Assembly (NCBI RefSeq): GCF_902170565.1
Contig: NZ_CABHXX010000095.1
Coordinates: forward strand, 186,001-250,000
Direction of reading: 5' to 3'
Length of the DNA stretch: 64,000 nucleotides
Source: Yersinia thracica
Lineage (GTDB): Bacteria; Pseudomonadota; Gammaproteobacteria; Enterobacterales; Enterobacteriaceae
Shown: in pieces, positions 48,222-58,166 of the stretch
How positions within the stretch are numbered: position 1 is the stretch's first letter
Layout: every line of letters starts with the position of its first letter
Program-made: the position numbers and the translations under genes
The notes under the pieces: model-generated
Database searches by the model: none
What the model was told of the DNA's origin: nothing
Seen by the model: only the letters and a program-made list of their open reading frames with translations

Positions 48222-49273
48222 TTATGATCCGTGAAATTTTGGCTCGCCCGCAGGATATCGCCTGGCTACCTTGGGCGGTGCAATATTTCTTCTTTATTGG
48301 CTTAGCCTGCGGCGCGGTGCTGTTTGCTGGGGGGCAGCGCATGTTCTCCCGCCGAGGATTGCTATCCGCGCAACAAAGCCAATTGGAATTTGCCGCAATG
48401 ATGCTGGCGGTGACCGCCGTGGTGGTGGCCCCGCTGGCGCTGAATGCGGACCTCCATCAACCGGCCCGAGTCTGGCATTTTTATGCCCATTTCACCCCGT
48501 GGTCGTGGATGTCGTGGGGTTCCATCTTCTTACCGCTGTTTAGCATGCTGGTCATGGGCTATTTTCTGGTGCTGATTTATAGCCGGTTGAAAGCCAAACC
48601 TTTGCCACGGCTATTGGCTGGATTGGCCCTGCTTAGCGCACTTTCCGCCCTCAGCATTTTGCTTTATACCGGGCGCGAAGTGTCGACATTACGCGCCCAA
48701 CCGCTGTGGTTTAGCGGGTGGTTACCGCTGTTTATCTTCCTGACTGCCTGTCAGGCCATCCCCTCGCTATTATCTGTGTGGCTGTGGCGAGAACCGCAAT
48801 ATCAGCGCCCACTGGCGCGCTGGCAGTTAGTCAATTTAGTGCTGCTGGCGTTGGTCACCGTACTGTGGGCCAGTGGTGATAATGTCTCGGCGCAAGCCCT
48901 GCGCGATTGGGCGGCACAAGCTCCAGTAACGGCGGCATTCCCGGTGGCGCTGTGGCTGCTGTTATTCGGGCTGGCCCTGTTCAATGGCAAAAAAATAGTA
49001 TCCACCCCAGTGATAGCGGCTCAGGCATTGATTGCTCTGACACTGTGCTGGTCAGTGCGCTGGTTGCTGTTGATGCAAACGCAAACATTGCCTAAATACA
49101 ATGTGTTAGCCAATCCTTACTCCTTGCCGTTGGGCAGCGAGGGATTGCTGGCAATTATTGGTACTTTCGGATTATGGGTCGCAGCTATCATTGCAATCCG
49201 CGAAGGTGTCAGATGGCTTGAACAAAAAGTAACAAGTACAAATCGAGTAGAAGGGGAAATACATCATGGCTAA
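48218..49273 (+). CDS. ttrC: Tetrathionate reductase membrane subunit TtrC
   Basis: 351 residues with about nine membrane segments, NrfD/PsrC family: WLPWAVQYFFFIGLACGAVLF at the start, WSWMSWGSIFLPLFSMLVMGY. Oxidises menaquinol. The ATG at 48218 has GGAGG seven bases upstream and overlaps ttrB by four bases. Confidence 0.94.
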   Translation: MIMIREILARPQDIAWLPWAVQYFFFIGLACGAVLFAGGQRMFSRRGLLSAQQSQLEFAAMMLAVTAVVVAPLALNADLHQPARVWHFYAHFTPWSWMSWGSIFLPLFSMLVMGYFLVLIYSRLKAKPLPRLLAGLALLSALSALSILLYTGREVSTLRAQPLWFSGWLPLFIFLTACQAIPSLLSVWLWREPQYQRPLARWQLVNLVLLALVTVLWASGDNVSAQALRDWAAQAPVTAAFPVALWLLLFGLALFNGKKIVSTPVIAAQALIALTLCWSVRWLLLMQTQTLPKYNVLANPYSLPLGSEGLLAIIGTFGLWVAAIIAIREGVRWLEQKVTSTNRVEGEIHHG

Positions 49274-52200
49274 GTCTACACGGCGTCAATGGTTAAAGGG
49301 CAGCTTAGCTTTGGGGGGCGTGGTGGCGTTTGGTGCCAGCTACCATGATGTTGCCCGCAAAACACTGGCCGGATTGGTGGATGGCAGTGCGGGTAAACTG
49401 ACTCTTGACCCCATCAGTGGCAATGCTTTGCCGACGGAAGGGCGAGTCGGGCCGCAGTGGCAGGCCAATCCGCAACAGGCGGTTTCCATGACTCAATGTT
49501 TTGGCTGCTGGACACTGTGCGGCTTGCGAGTGCGTGTCGATACCCAACAGAATAAGATCCTGCGTATTGCCGGTAATCCTTACCATCCCTTATCTCACGA
49601 CCATCACTTTCCTTATCAATTACCGCTCAGCGAAGCATTGCAACGGCTTGGCGGCGAACAAGGAATGGCGGGGCGCTCAACCGCCTGTGCCCGAGGGGCG
49701 ACTCTGTTGGAGGGGGTCGATAGCCCTTATCGCATCACGGAACCGATGAAGCGCGTGGGGCCACGCGGCAGTGGTCAATGGCAGCGCATTAGCTTTGAAC
49801 AGTTAGTTACCGAAGTGACCGACGGCGGTGATTTATTCGGCGAGGGGCCGGTCGAGGGGCTGCGGGCCATCCGTGATTTGGTGACGCCGATTGATGCCAG
49901 GCAACCGTCACTCGGGCCAAAAGCCAATCAATTATTGGTGACTATTGCCGGTGATGATGGGCGCGATGCTTTTATTCAACGCTTTGCTAATCAATCATTT
50001 GGCACTAAAAATCTGGGCAGCCACGGTGCCTATTGTGGGTTAGCCTATCGCGCTGGCTCAGGGGCACTGATGGGGGATTTGGACAAAAACGCCCATGTGA
50101 AGCCGGATTGGGATAACGTCCGTTTTGCTTTGTTTTTGGGAACCTCACCGGCGCAATCCGGTAACCCATTTAAGCGCCAGGGGCGGCAGTTAGCTAATGC
50201 GCGCCAACGCGATGATTTCAATTATGTGGTGGTCTCGCCCGCCTTACCGCTGACGACCACATTAGCCAATCAGCATAACCGCTGGGTGCCGGTGCTTCCG
50301 GGGACTGACGCTGCACTGGCGATGGGAATGATCCGTTGGATTATTGAACAGGAGCGTTTTAACCGAGCTTATCTCGCCATGGCTGGTGAAATGGCGATGC
50401 AAGCCGCCGGAGAGCGCAGTTGGACCAATGCCAGCCACTTAGTTATCACCACAGAAAGCCATCCTTTAGCTGGCCAGTTTTTACGCGCCACTATGTTGAG
50501 CGGCGAACCGGTGTTGAGTGGCGAACCGGTCGCCGAGGGAGAAGAAAGCCCAGTGTTGGTACAAACCACCGAGGGGGCATTGCAGCCCGCCGCACAGGTG
50601 CTACAGGCCGAGTTATTTGTCACGCGAGAGGTCACTTTGCATGATGGGCAACGTGTTCAGGTGCAGTCTGGCATGACATGCCTGCGACAAGCCGCCGCGC
50701 GCTTTACACTGGCCGAATACAGTCAGCAATGCGGCGTGCCGGAGGCGACCATTATCGGTTTAGCCCGAGAATTCACGGCTTATCAGCGCCAGGCGGCGGT
50801 GATTTCTCATGGCGGCATGATGGGCGGCAATGGTTTTTACACCACCTGGGCGGTCATGATGTTGAATGCCATGATTGGTAATCTCAACCTTAAAGGTGGC
50901 GTTTCGGTTGGTGGCGGCAAGTTTGATGGTTTTGCCGACGGGCCGCGCTACCAGTTAGCGACCTTTGCGGGCATGGTTAAGCCAAAAGGTTTACCGCTAT
51001 CACGCAGTAAACAACCTTATGAAAAATCAGAGGAATATCAACAAAAAATTCAGCGAGGGCAATCGGGTTACCCGGCGCGTGGCCCGTGGTATCCGTTTGT
51101 CGGCGGGCAATTGACCGAACAATTAGCCCCGGCATTGGCGGGCTATCCCTATCCGCTGAAAGCTTGGATAAGCCATATGACCAACCCGTTGTATGGGGTG
51201 GCGGGCTTGCGCAATCTGATTGAGGAGCGGTTACAAGACCCACGACAGTTGCCATTATTCATTGCCATTGATGCTTTTATGAATGAAACCACGGCACTGG
51301 CGGATTATATCGTGCCGGACACCCATAACTTTGAGAGTTGGGGATTCAGTGCGCCATGGGCCGGGGTGTTAGTGAAAGCCAGCACTGCCCGTTGGCCGGT
51401 GGTGGAATCACGCACCGCCCGCACCGCCCAAGGTGAGCCGGTCGCGATGGAAAGTTTCCTGATTGCCGTCGCTAAGGCCATGAAATTACCGGGGTTTGGT
51501 GCCAATGCTATGCAGGACAGCGAGGGCAATAGTTTGTCGCTGGACAGAGCGGAAGATTATTACTTGCGGGCCGCCGCCAATATTGCCTATGGTGGCGAAA
51601 AGCCACTGCCAGCCGCGGCGGATGATGAATTGCGCTTAACCGGCGTTGATCGTTTGTGGCCTGCGCTCCAGCGCAGTTTGCAGCAGGATGAACAGCGGCG
51701 GGTGGCTTATTTGCTGGCTCGCGGCGGGCGGTTTGCGCCTTATGAGAAAAGCTGGAATGGTGATGCCACCGGGCCGCAATGGAAAAAACCACTGCAAATC
51801 TGGAATGAAAACGTGGCGAAACATCATCATGCTATTACCGGCGAGCGTTACAGCGGGTGCCCGACCTGGTATCCGCCGCGTCTGGCGGACGGTTCAGATG
51901 TGTTCCAACATTATCCGGCAACTGACTGGCCATTGCGTTTGATGTCATTTAAATCCCATCTGATGAGCAGCTCAACCGCTATGATTGAGCGCTTACGTGC
52001 GGTCAAATCCACCAACTTGGTGGCGATCAATCCGCTGGATGCGCAGCGCAGTGGGATTCAGCATGGTGATATTGTGCGGTTAATGACTCCAGGGGGGCAG
52101 ATGGAAGTGCAGGTCAGCCTATTGGACGGTGTTATGCCGGGGGTTGTTGCTATTGAGCATGGTTATGGACATCGCGAAATGGGTGCCAGAGCCCACTCAC

Positions 52201-52367
52201 TGGATGGTGTCGTGATGGCGTCAGACCCACGAATCGGCCAGGGAACCAACCTGAATGATTTGGGCTTTACCGACCCCACCCGAGAAGTTCCCAACACTTG
52301 GCTGGATTGGGTGAGTGGCGCGGCAGTTCGGCAGGGGCTACCGGCCAAACTGGAAATCATGCGCTAA
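49266..52367 (+). CDS. ttrA: Tetrathionate reductase catalytic subunit TtrA
   Basis: 1033 residues. Tat signal STRRQWLKGSLALGG with the canonical twin arginine; [4Fe-4S] site CFGCWTLCGLRVRV; molybdopterin guanine dinucleotide-binding regions around GTSPAQSGNPFKRQGR, GGMMGGNGFYTTWAVMM and the C-terminal NPLDAQRSGIQHGDIVRLMTPGG. Reduces tetrathionate to thiosulfate in the periplasm. Starts inside the end of ttrC (8 bp overlap, AAGGGG upstream). An 18 bp unit is duplicated in tandem at 50493-50530 (LSGEPV twice). Confidence 0.96.
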   Translation: MAKSTRRQWLKGSLALGGVVAFGASYHDVARKTLAGLVDGSAGKLTLDPISGNALPTEGRVGPQWQANPQQAVSMTQCFGCWTLCGLRVRVDTQQNKILRIAGNPYHPLSHDHHFPYQLPLSEALQRLGGEQGMAGRSTACARGATLLEGVDSPYRITEPMKRVGPRGSGQWQRISFEQLVTEVTDGGDLFGEGPVEGLRAIRDLVTPIDARQPSLGPKANQLLVTIAGDDGRDAFIQRFANQSFGTKNLGSHGAYCGLAYRAGSGALMGDLDKNAHVKPDWDNVRFALFLGTSPAQSGNPFKRQGRQLANARQRDDFNYVVVSPALPLTTTLANQHNRWVPVLPGTDAALAMGMIRWIIEQERFNRAYLAMAGEMAMQAAGERSWTNASHLVITTESHPLAGQFLRATMLSGEPVLSGEPVAEGEESPVLVQTTEGALQPAAQVLQAELFVTREVTLHDGQRVQVQSGMTCLRQAAARFTLAEYSQQCGVPEATIIGLAREFTAYQRQAAVISHGGMMGGNGFYTTWAVMMLNAMIGNLNLKGGVSVGGGKFDGFADGPRYQLATFAGMVKPKGLPLSRSKQPYEKSEEYQQKIQRGQSGYPARGPWYPFVGGQLTEQLAPALAGYPYPLKAWISHMTNPLYGVAGLRNLIEERLQDPRQLPLFIAIDAFMNETTALADYIVPDTHNFESWGFSAPWAGVLVKASTARWPVVESRTARTAQGEPVAMESFLIAVAKAMKLPGFGANAMQDSEGNSLSLDRAEDYYLRAAANIAYGGEKPLPAAADDELRLTGVDRLWPALQRSLQQDEQRRVAYLLARGGRFAPYEKSWNGDATGPQWKKPLQIWNENVAKHHHAITGERYSGCPTWYPPRLADGSDVFQHYPATDWPLRLMSFKSHLMSSSTAMIERLRAVKSTNLVAINPLDAQRSGIQHGDIVRLMTPGGQMEVQVSLLDGVMPGVVAIEHGYGHREMGARAHSLDGVVMASDPRIGQGTNLNDLGFTDPTREVPNTWLDWVSGAAVRQGLPAKLEIMR

Positions 52368-52379
52368 TCCGCTATCAAA

Positions 52380-52500
52380 GTTGGTTCCAATTATAGCTCA
52401 GTGAGTGAAGGGGCGACCGCACCTGGGGGCGCTCCGGTCGCTTACGCGACTACAGCCTCAACGGCACGTTTCCCCTTTATTTGACTTTATCAGCAGTCTG
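52380..52500. repeat. Unclassified inverted-repeat element after ttrA
   Basis: Contains AAGGGG/CCCCTT and CGACCG/CGGTCG pairs around a GGGGGC core and ends TTTATCAGCAGTCTGAA, nearly the same as the end of the YPAL element at 38612-38633, again directly before a terminator hairpin. No flanking duplicate was found. Identity uncertain. Confidence 0.4.
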
Positions 52501-52530
52501 AATCCCTCTCTATCGAAGAGGGATTTTTTA
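52501..52530 (+). terminator. Intrinsic terminator after ttrBCA
   Basis: AATCCCTCT-CTATCGA-AGAGGGATT followed by TTTTT. Confidence 0.9.
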
Positions 52531-52610
52531 TTTCTGCGGTATGATATTGCCTGTGTATCTATTGGTTAGTCATTTCAGTGGTGTTATTCATTCTTACCGG
52601 AGAGCCGTCG

Positions 52611-52769
52611 ATGACAGTTGCAAAACTCAGTGCGGGTTTATTGGTCGTCGGTGGCATATTGGGTTATCTCGGTGCTGATTGGCAGAGTAAACCGTTACTG
52701 ATTGCTGCCGGAATGACCTTGCTCGCTGGCGTTATTTTTTCTGCTTTGACTGAGCGAGTGAGCCGCTAA
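52611..52769 (+). CDS. Small hydrophobic protein (52 residues)
   Basis: 52 residues with two membrane segments: LSAGLLVVGGILGYLGA and LLIAAGMTLLAGVIFSAL, joined by DWQSKP. GGAGA ten bases before the start at 52611. I do not recognise the family. Precedes trhO on the same strand with a 177 bp gap. Confidence 0.6.
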   Translation: MTVAKLSAGLLVVGGILGYLGADWQSKPLLIAAGMTLLAGVIFSALTERVSR

Positions 52770-52946
52770 AGATGTGCCGTGGCGGGGTTTCAGGTATTAT
52801 ATGCGCCGCACGGGATAACCGGTGCCGAAATATCAGTTATATTGCGCGATGATTTAGCGTGGTTAGCAACCTAATGGCTAACCTAACCCATTGAGCAATA
52901 GTTAAATATTCATCAGTAACCTCTCTGAAAGACAGGAACGTACACC

Positions 52947-54011
52947 ATGCCAGTGTTACATAACCGAATTTCTAATGAGGAACTTAAAGCGCGCATGTTG
53001 GCTGAAACCGAACCGCGCACCACAGTTTCTTTTTATAAATATTTCATGCTGGAAGATGCAAAAACCTTCCGCGATAACCTCTATAGCCAATTTGTTAAAC
53101 TCGGGGTGTTTGGCCGGGTTTATGTGGCAAAAGAGGGAATCAATGCCCAAATTAGCGTGCCTGCAAATCGTTATGATGAGTTTAAAGTCGCGCTGTTTGC
53201 CGCTCATCCCGCGCTGGACCAAGTGCGATTGAATGTTGCGCATGAAGATGACGGCAAGTCATTTTGGGTGCTACGCATGAAAGTTCGCGAGCGTATTGTG
53301 GCTGACGGTATCGACGATGACAGCTTCGACCCCAGCAATGTTGGGCATTATCTGAAGGCCGACCAGGTCAATCAGATGATTGATGACCCCGATACTTTGT
53401 TTGTCGATATGCGCAATCATTATGAATACGAAGTAGGCCATTTCGAAAATGCGATAGAAGTTCCTTCGGATACTTTCCGCGAACAACTGCCGATGGCGGT
53501 TGATATGCTGCAACATAATAAAGATAAGAATATTGTGATGTATTGCACCGGTGGGATTCGTTGCGAGAAAGCCAGCGCCTATATGCTGCATAATGGCTTT
53601 AAAAATGTTTATCACGTCGAAGGCGGGATTATCGAATATGCCCGTAAAGCCAAAGAACAGGGATTGCCGCTTAAGTTTATTGGTAAAAACTTTGTTTTCG
53701 ATGAGCGAATGGGCGAACGGATATCTGAAGATGTCATTGCACATTGCCATCAGTGCGGCACCCCAAGTGATACGCATACTAATTGCAAGAATGATGGTTG
53801 CCACTTACTGTTTATTCAATGCCCGGTTTGTTCAGCAAAATTTGAAGGTTGCTGTAGTCAGATTTGCCAGGAAGAGCTGAAGCTTCCACAGGAAGAGCAA
53901 CGCGCTCGTCGGGCAGGGCGAGAGAATGGCATTAAGATTTTTAATAAATCTAAAGGGTTGCTACAAACAACTATGCATATTCCCATGCCGGAAAAGGGTA
54001 CGGATAAGTAA
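52947..54011 (+). CDS. trhO: tRNA uridine hydroxylase TrhO (YceA)
   Basis: 354 residues. The N-terminal UPF0176 region ([35 protein letters not shown]), a rhodanese domain with the catalytic cysteine in [16 protein letters not shown], and a cysteine-rich C-terminal part ([18 protein letters not shown]). It performs oxygen-dependent 5-hydroxylation of U34. In E. coli it lies next to lpxL; here the ttr genes stand between. Confidence 0.94.
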   Translation: MPVLHNRISNEELKARMLAETEPRTTVSFYKYFMLEDAKTFRDNLYSQFVKLGVFGRVYVAKEGINAQISVPANRYDEFKVALFAAHPALDQVRLNVAHEDDGKSFWVLRMKVRERIVADGIDDDSFDPSNVGHYLKADQVNQMIDDPDTLFVDMRNHYEYEVGHFENAIEVPSDTFREQLPMAVDMLQHNKDKNIVMYCTGGIRCEKASAYMLHNGFKNVYHVEGGIIEYARKAKEQGLPLKFIGKNFVFDERMGERISEDVIAHCHQCGTPSDTHTNCKNDGCHLLFIQCPVCSAKFEGCCSQICQEELKLPQEEQRARRAGRENGIKIFNKSKGLLQTTMHIPMPEKGTDK

Positions 54012-54110
54012 TATCTGGTGCTATTAAAATAAGGCGTTGTCGGTTATTTTATCCGCTAGCGTCTTTTTTTTGCCATTTGAGCCGTGGCGGTTTCAATACA
54101 AGGATTAATA

Positions 54111-55172
54111 ATGACAAAACCTGTGGTAAGTGGCCAAGGGTTGCGGTTAGTTGCGATGCTGGCAATGTTGGTAGTGATTATGGCCGGGGTCAAAGCGGCA
54201 TCGCCTATTGTAGTCCCTTTTTTACTGGCGATATTTCTCGCTATTGTTTTAAACCCTTTGGTGAAATTACTCGAAAAAATAAAAATCCCCCGGACATTGG
54301 CTATCGTCTTATTGGTAACCATTATTGTTTTACTGATGGCATTACTGTTTAGCCGCTTAGGTTCTTCATTAAATGAATTTGCCCGCTCACTACCACAATA
54401 TCGCGGGATGATGCTGGAAAAAATGCGCGACCTGCAAGAGTTCGCCATGCGCTTTAATATCGAATTTTCGGTGGATGACATTATGAAACATGTCGATCCC
54501 AGCATGGCCATGAACTTTGTTACCCGCCTGCTAAGCCATCTTTCTGGTGCTATGGCCAGCACGTTCTTGCTGTTAATGACCGTCGTTTTCATGTTATTTG
54601 AAGTCGAGCGTCTTCCCTATAAAATGCAATTAATGTTTGATAACCCAGAACAAGGAAATGCGATTCTGCGGCGTGCGCTGAATGGTGTAACGCATTATCT
54701 GGTGATTAAGACCATTATTAGTATTGCGACGGGGATTGTCATTTGGCTATTTTTGGCCGCGATGGGGGTTAGGTTTGCTTTCCTGTGGGGGTTACTGGCC
54801 TTTGTTCTCAATTACATACCCAACATCGGGTCTGTATTGGCCGCTATTCCACCCATTATTCAGGCCTTACTCTTTAACGGTTTTGCTGACGCCTTTGCGG
54901 TAACTGGCGGTTATATTCTCATTAATCTGATTGGCGGTAATATTATCGACCCACGCATGATGGGCCGTGGTTTAGGGTTATCAACATTGGTGGTGTTCTT
55001 ATCATTAATTTTCTGGGGATGGTTATTGGGGCCGATAGGTATGTTGCTGTCAGTTCCATTAACCATTATTGCCAAGATTGTACTGGAATTAACTCCTGCC
55101 GGTTATAAGTTTGCGGTGTTACTGAGTGATGGTAAGCCTGCTAAGATTGAGTCGGACACTCCTGTATCCTAA
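54111..55172 (+). CDS. tqsA: AI-2E family transporter TqsA
   Basis: 353 residues with about eight membrane segments. Close to E. coli TqsA: RFAFLWGLLAFVLNYIPNIGSVLAAIPP and DPRMMGRGLGLSTLVVFLSLIFWGWLLGP (landmarks). Reported to export autoinducer-2. Start 54111 has AAGGA six bases upstream; the longer in-frame form from 54084 lacks one. Confidence 0.9.
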   Translation: MTKPVVSGQGLRLVAMLAMLVVIMAGVKAASPIVVPFLLAIFLAIVLNPLVKLLEKIKIPRTLAIVLLVTIIVLLMALLFSRLGSSLNEFARSLPQYRGMMLEKMRDLQEFAMRFNIEFSVDDIMKHVDPSMAMNFVTRLLSHLSGAMASTFLLLMTVVFMLFEVERLPYKMQLMFDNPEQGNAILRRALNGVTHYLVIKTIISIATGIVIWLFLAAMGVRFAFLWGLLAFVLNYIPNIGSVLAAIPPIIQALLFNGFADAFAVTGGYILINLIGGNIIDPRMMGRGLGLSTLVVFLSLIFWGWLLGPIGMLLSVPLTIIAKIVLELTPAGYKFAVLLSDGKPAKIESDTPVS

Positions 55173-55236
55173 CTTAACATCTGAGGGCCGCAGGTGATTT
55201 GGTGCCTGTTGGCCCGGTTAAAAAGGGAGGGGTGAG

Positions 55237-55350
55237 TTAATAGAAAAAGAAGTAAATATCCAGCGCCAACAACATTAACCACAAACAGATATAGAGCATT
55301 AAATGCTCTCGTACATTATTGATAACCATTGAGATGAATTTACTTAACAT
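55237..55350 (-). CDS. YceO-like small membrane protein (DUF2770)
   Basis: 37 residues: MLSKFISMVINNVREHLMLY then a hydrophobic stretch ICLWLMLLALDIYFFFY. The INNVREHLMLYxxLWxLL pattern matches E. coli YceO (INNIREHLMLYLFLWGLL). An in-frame stop precedes the ATG. In E. coli yceO is the neighbour of solA; here an RcsA-like gene is between them. Confidence 0.75.
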   Translation of the reverse strand: MLSKFISMVINNVREHLMLYICLWLMLLALDIYFFFY

Positions 55351-55674
55351 ACCGACTGCCTGAGGTTAAAGTTATAGCCCATTATAGGTGGTTTTAATTG
55401 GGTAAACAATCAGTTAGGAGTTAAACCCTTGTCTAAGGGAATAATAAAAGAAATAACTTATTTTCAGATGTGTGTATAAAGTGAAGGAAATAGAAAATTA
55501 GTTTATATAAAAAGACATTTAGTAGAATGTAACCGATATTTTTAACGGGAGGCTATGTCGCGTTGTTTTCTCGGCTACATTATTCATAATCTAAATATAT
55601 ATGTGTATTATTTGTCTATTTGTCTATATGTCGAGTGCCATTAGCTGATGCCGTCTCTAAATACAGACCAAATT
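55351..55674. other. AT-rich intergenic region
   Basis: 324 bp, strongly AT-rich with ATATAT-type runs. Upstream of the YceO-like gene and downstream of the LuxR-type gene. No gene, hairpin or repeat that I can support. Confidence 0.35.
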
Positions 55675-56259
55675 CTAGTATAAATATTTAAATACATTAT
55701 AGATAAAACACAGTTCCAAGCGGTTTCTGACTTTTATTTTTTCAGTAATATGGCGCTTATGTGAGTAAACCGTACTATCGCTGATATTTAACTTTCTGGC
55801 TATACGGTAATTAGGCATTTCTGTCATCCAATAGCACATAACTTTATGTTCTTGTGGGCTGAACAGTGATGCAGGGCATGGCAGCATTGGCTTATCTTCT
55901 CCATTTGAAACATTTGATAAGCTTTGCAATAGTTCAGGTAAATGCTTCTTAGCCAAGATTGAAACGGAATCCGTTAGAGGGATAGGCGTTTCGCTAAAGG
56001 GATATGATGCATCCAGATAAATATAAACTCTTGCCTGACCACAGCAACTGATAAATTGTGCTAATAATGGGCAGTGTCCACCGAACCGACAATATTGTGT
56101 AAGATTAACAATTATTATTTCAGGATTAAAATGATCAATTGCTAATGTTGCCTGCTCAACGGTAGAAACATCCATTAAATGAAGAGATGCGGAACTATTT
56201 AAATAAGTATTTACCCCTGAACGGGTATAAAAACACTCGTCAATAATTAATATTTTCAT
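55675..56259 (-). CDS. LuxR-type regulator with degenerate receiver (RcsA/BglJ-like)
   Basis: 194 residues. N-terminal part has a receiver-like fold (MKILIIDECFYTRSGVNTYL) but the phosphoacceptor position reads IIIVNLTQ, Asn instead of Asp. C-terminal LuxR helix-turn-helix: FSPQEHKVMCYWMTEMPNYRIARKLNISDSTVYSHKRHITEK (landmarks). Such proteins, for example RcsA and BglJ, act without phosphorylation, often as partners of RcsB. Start 56259 (MKILIID) chosen by the fold. No adjacent kinase gene; target unknown. Confidence 0.8.
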   Translation of the reverse strand: MKILIIDECFYTRSGVNTYLNSSASLHLMDVSTVEQATLAIDHFNPEIIIVNLTQYCRFGGHCPLLAQFISCCGQARVYIYLDASYPFSETPIPLTDSVSILAKKHLPELLQSLSNVSNGEDKPMLPCPASLFSPQEHKVMCYWMTEMPNYRIARKLNISDSTVYSHKRHITEKIKVRNRLELCFIYNVFKYLY

Positions 56260-56509
56260 GTGACATACATCCTTGTCTAACTGCAACCATACCTGACTGC
56301 ATATTAGGATAAGGTAATCCTCTGACGACTAAGGCGTCAATTCGGCATTTACGATGTTTTTTTGCGGGTTTTATGAGTTAATGGCTATTAATTACCAGGC
56401 TAATGTGGTTTTGATGCTAACGATGAGATATGAATTAATTGCCAATGACTTATCTTAAGTCTCAATGGTCATTGGCAATAATTTAGTGAATCAATTGTGG
56501 GTATGAGCG

Positions 56510-57631
56510 CTATAAATCCGTGAATCGAGCCAAAGAAAAGGCAGTAATATCAATAGGTGATGGTTTATCTTGTGCAAAGAATGCAGCGACCTCGCCCAGC
56601 GCAGTGGCAAATTTAAACCCATGGCCACTTAACCCCGTCACGACCATAATATTGGGGTTATTCGGCAAAGTATCGATGATGAAATCTTCATCAGGGCTCA
56701 TATCATAACTGCATGCTGCACCATGTAAACAAACGCCCACGCCGGGTAAGAAATTACGCAAAAAACCAAATACTTCTGTTCCGTCTTCAGCATAACTGCC
56801 AAAGGGCTTGCGCTGTGTCGCTGATTCTATGGGTTGCCCACCATTATGTTTACCGAGTTTCAGTTCATCATTTTGTGAAGGAAATCCGTAGTAATGAATA
56901 TGGTCCGGTGTTTCCACCGTGAATGCTGGGAAATGATTCCCTTCACTGTAGCGGCCATCGGCATGGTGCCAGGAAAAGACTTTGCGTATTGCAGTCACCG
57001 GCAATTGCGGCAGCAACTCTTTCACCCAAGTTCCGGCAGTAACAACCACTTTTTTAGCACTGTAGGTACCGTCGATGGTGACGACATCAATGCCTTCATC
57101 CAGAGGTTCAATCGCGGTCACTGGGCAGTTAAATAGAATGCCACAACCTGCTTCAGTAACAGTTTTGATCAGTGTTTTTATCGCCAACTCTGAACGGAGG
57201 AAACCTGAATGCGGTTCGAACACGCCAATATAATTATCTGGGACAGTAAACACCGGCCACTTTTCACGAATTTGCGCCGCATTTAGGATCTCAACCGGCA
57301 AATTAAATTGTTGAGCACTGTGTTGTGAGTTTTTTAGAAAGACGGAATCCACTGGCCCCAAATTAAGCACGCCACAGGCCTGGAACAATTTTTCACCGGT
57401 TTGGGCTGAAAGTTGATCCCAAAGTGCTTGAGCACGTAATACTAATGGGACATATTTCTCGCCTTCACCATATGCATGGCGAATGATTCTGGTATCGCCA
57501 TGGTGGCTGCCTGCTTGGTGAGGCGGCATGGCGCTGTCAATCATCAGCACATTTAAACCGGCTTGCGAGGCATAGTAACCTGCGGCTGAACCGACCGAGC
57601 CACTACCAATGACAATCAAATCATAATCCAT
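56510..57631 (-). CDS. solA: N-methyl-L-tryptophan oxidase SolA
   Basis: 373 residues, monomeric sarcosine oxidase family. FAD-binding [19 protein letters not shown] at the start; the covalent-flavin cysteine in [31 protein letters not shown] near the end. Oxidatively demethylates N-methyl amino acids. Start 57631 is the methionine of MDYDLIVIG. Same neighbour bssS as in E. coli. Confidence 0.94.
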   Translation of the reverse strand: MDYDLIVIGSGSVGSAAGYYASQAGLNVLMIDSAMPPHQAGSHHGDTRIIRHAYGEGEKYVPLVLRAQALWDQLSAQTGEKLFQACGVLNLGPVDSVFLKNSQHSAQQFNLPVEILNAAQIREKWPVFTVPDNYIGVFEPHSGFLRSELAIKTLIKTVTEAGCGILFNCPVTAIEPLDEGIDVVTIDGTYSAKKVVVTAGTWVKELLPQLPVTAIRKVFSWHHADGRYSEGNHFPAFTVETPDHIHYYGFPSQNDELKLGKHNGGQPIESATQRKPFGSYAEDGTEVFGFLRNFLPGVGVCLHGAACSYDMSPDEDFIIDTLPNNPNIMVVTGLSGHGFKFATALGEVAAFFAQDKPSPIDITAFSLARFTDL

Positions 57632-57842
57632 ATTTTTCACCCTGCTGAATACCACCGCGAACCCTATTTAACGCCCGATCTTATTTAATATTGTTTGATT
57701 TGTAACGCAGTTTTATCCTGACAATGACCAGAGCGATTTAAATTAAAGGCAGTAAGTTGTGATAAAAATTAAAACGATAGTAATAACATGAGACCCAAGA
57801 GAGCAAAAGGGATGTTCGCCATCTTATGGTGGAAGCGGTTAA

Positions 57843-57880
57843 TAAAAAGGCACCGAGTGATATTCACTGGTGCCTTTTTA
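57843..57880. terminator. Terminator after bssS
   Basis: GGCACC-G-AGTGA-TAT-TCACT-GGTGCC with A-run and T-run on either side. Confidence 0.9.
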
Positions 57881-57911
57881 CGAGCTTTGAGAAATTAATT
57901 GCTGGTGATAA

Positions 57912-58166
57912 TTAATGCTTACGGTGGTCCAAATCTTGGTAATCTGATGATTCAATTTTAGCAATGCCTGCTTCTAATATATTTATTAATTGTCGCGCAA
58001 CATCAGTTGTCAGCCAGAGTGTTCTATCAACTAGCGCATCTTCTGGTGGTTGATTCATGGAAGACAGGTAATGAAGACGTATCATCATCGCGTCATATAC
58101 ATCTACAGTGCTGATATCCCAACCTACGAGCGGGTGAGTCTGGATAACTTCATCATTTCTGTCCAT
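57912..58166 (-). CDS. bssS: Biofilm regulator BssS
   Basis: 84 residues, close to E. coli BssS: IQTHPLVGWDISTVDVYDAM, LWLTTDVARQLINILEAGIAKIES. Affects biofilm formation and indole/AI-2-linked gene expression in E. coli; mechanism unclear. Confidence 0.95.
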   Translation of the reverse strand: MDRNDEVIQTHPLVGWDISTVDVYDAMMIRLHYLSSMNQPPEDALVDRTLWLTTDVARQLINILEAGIAKIESSDYQDLDHRKH

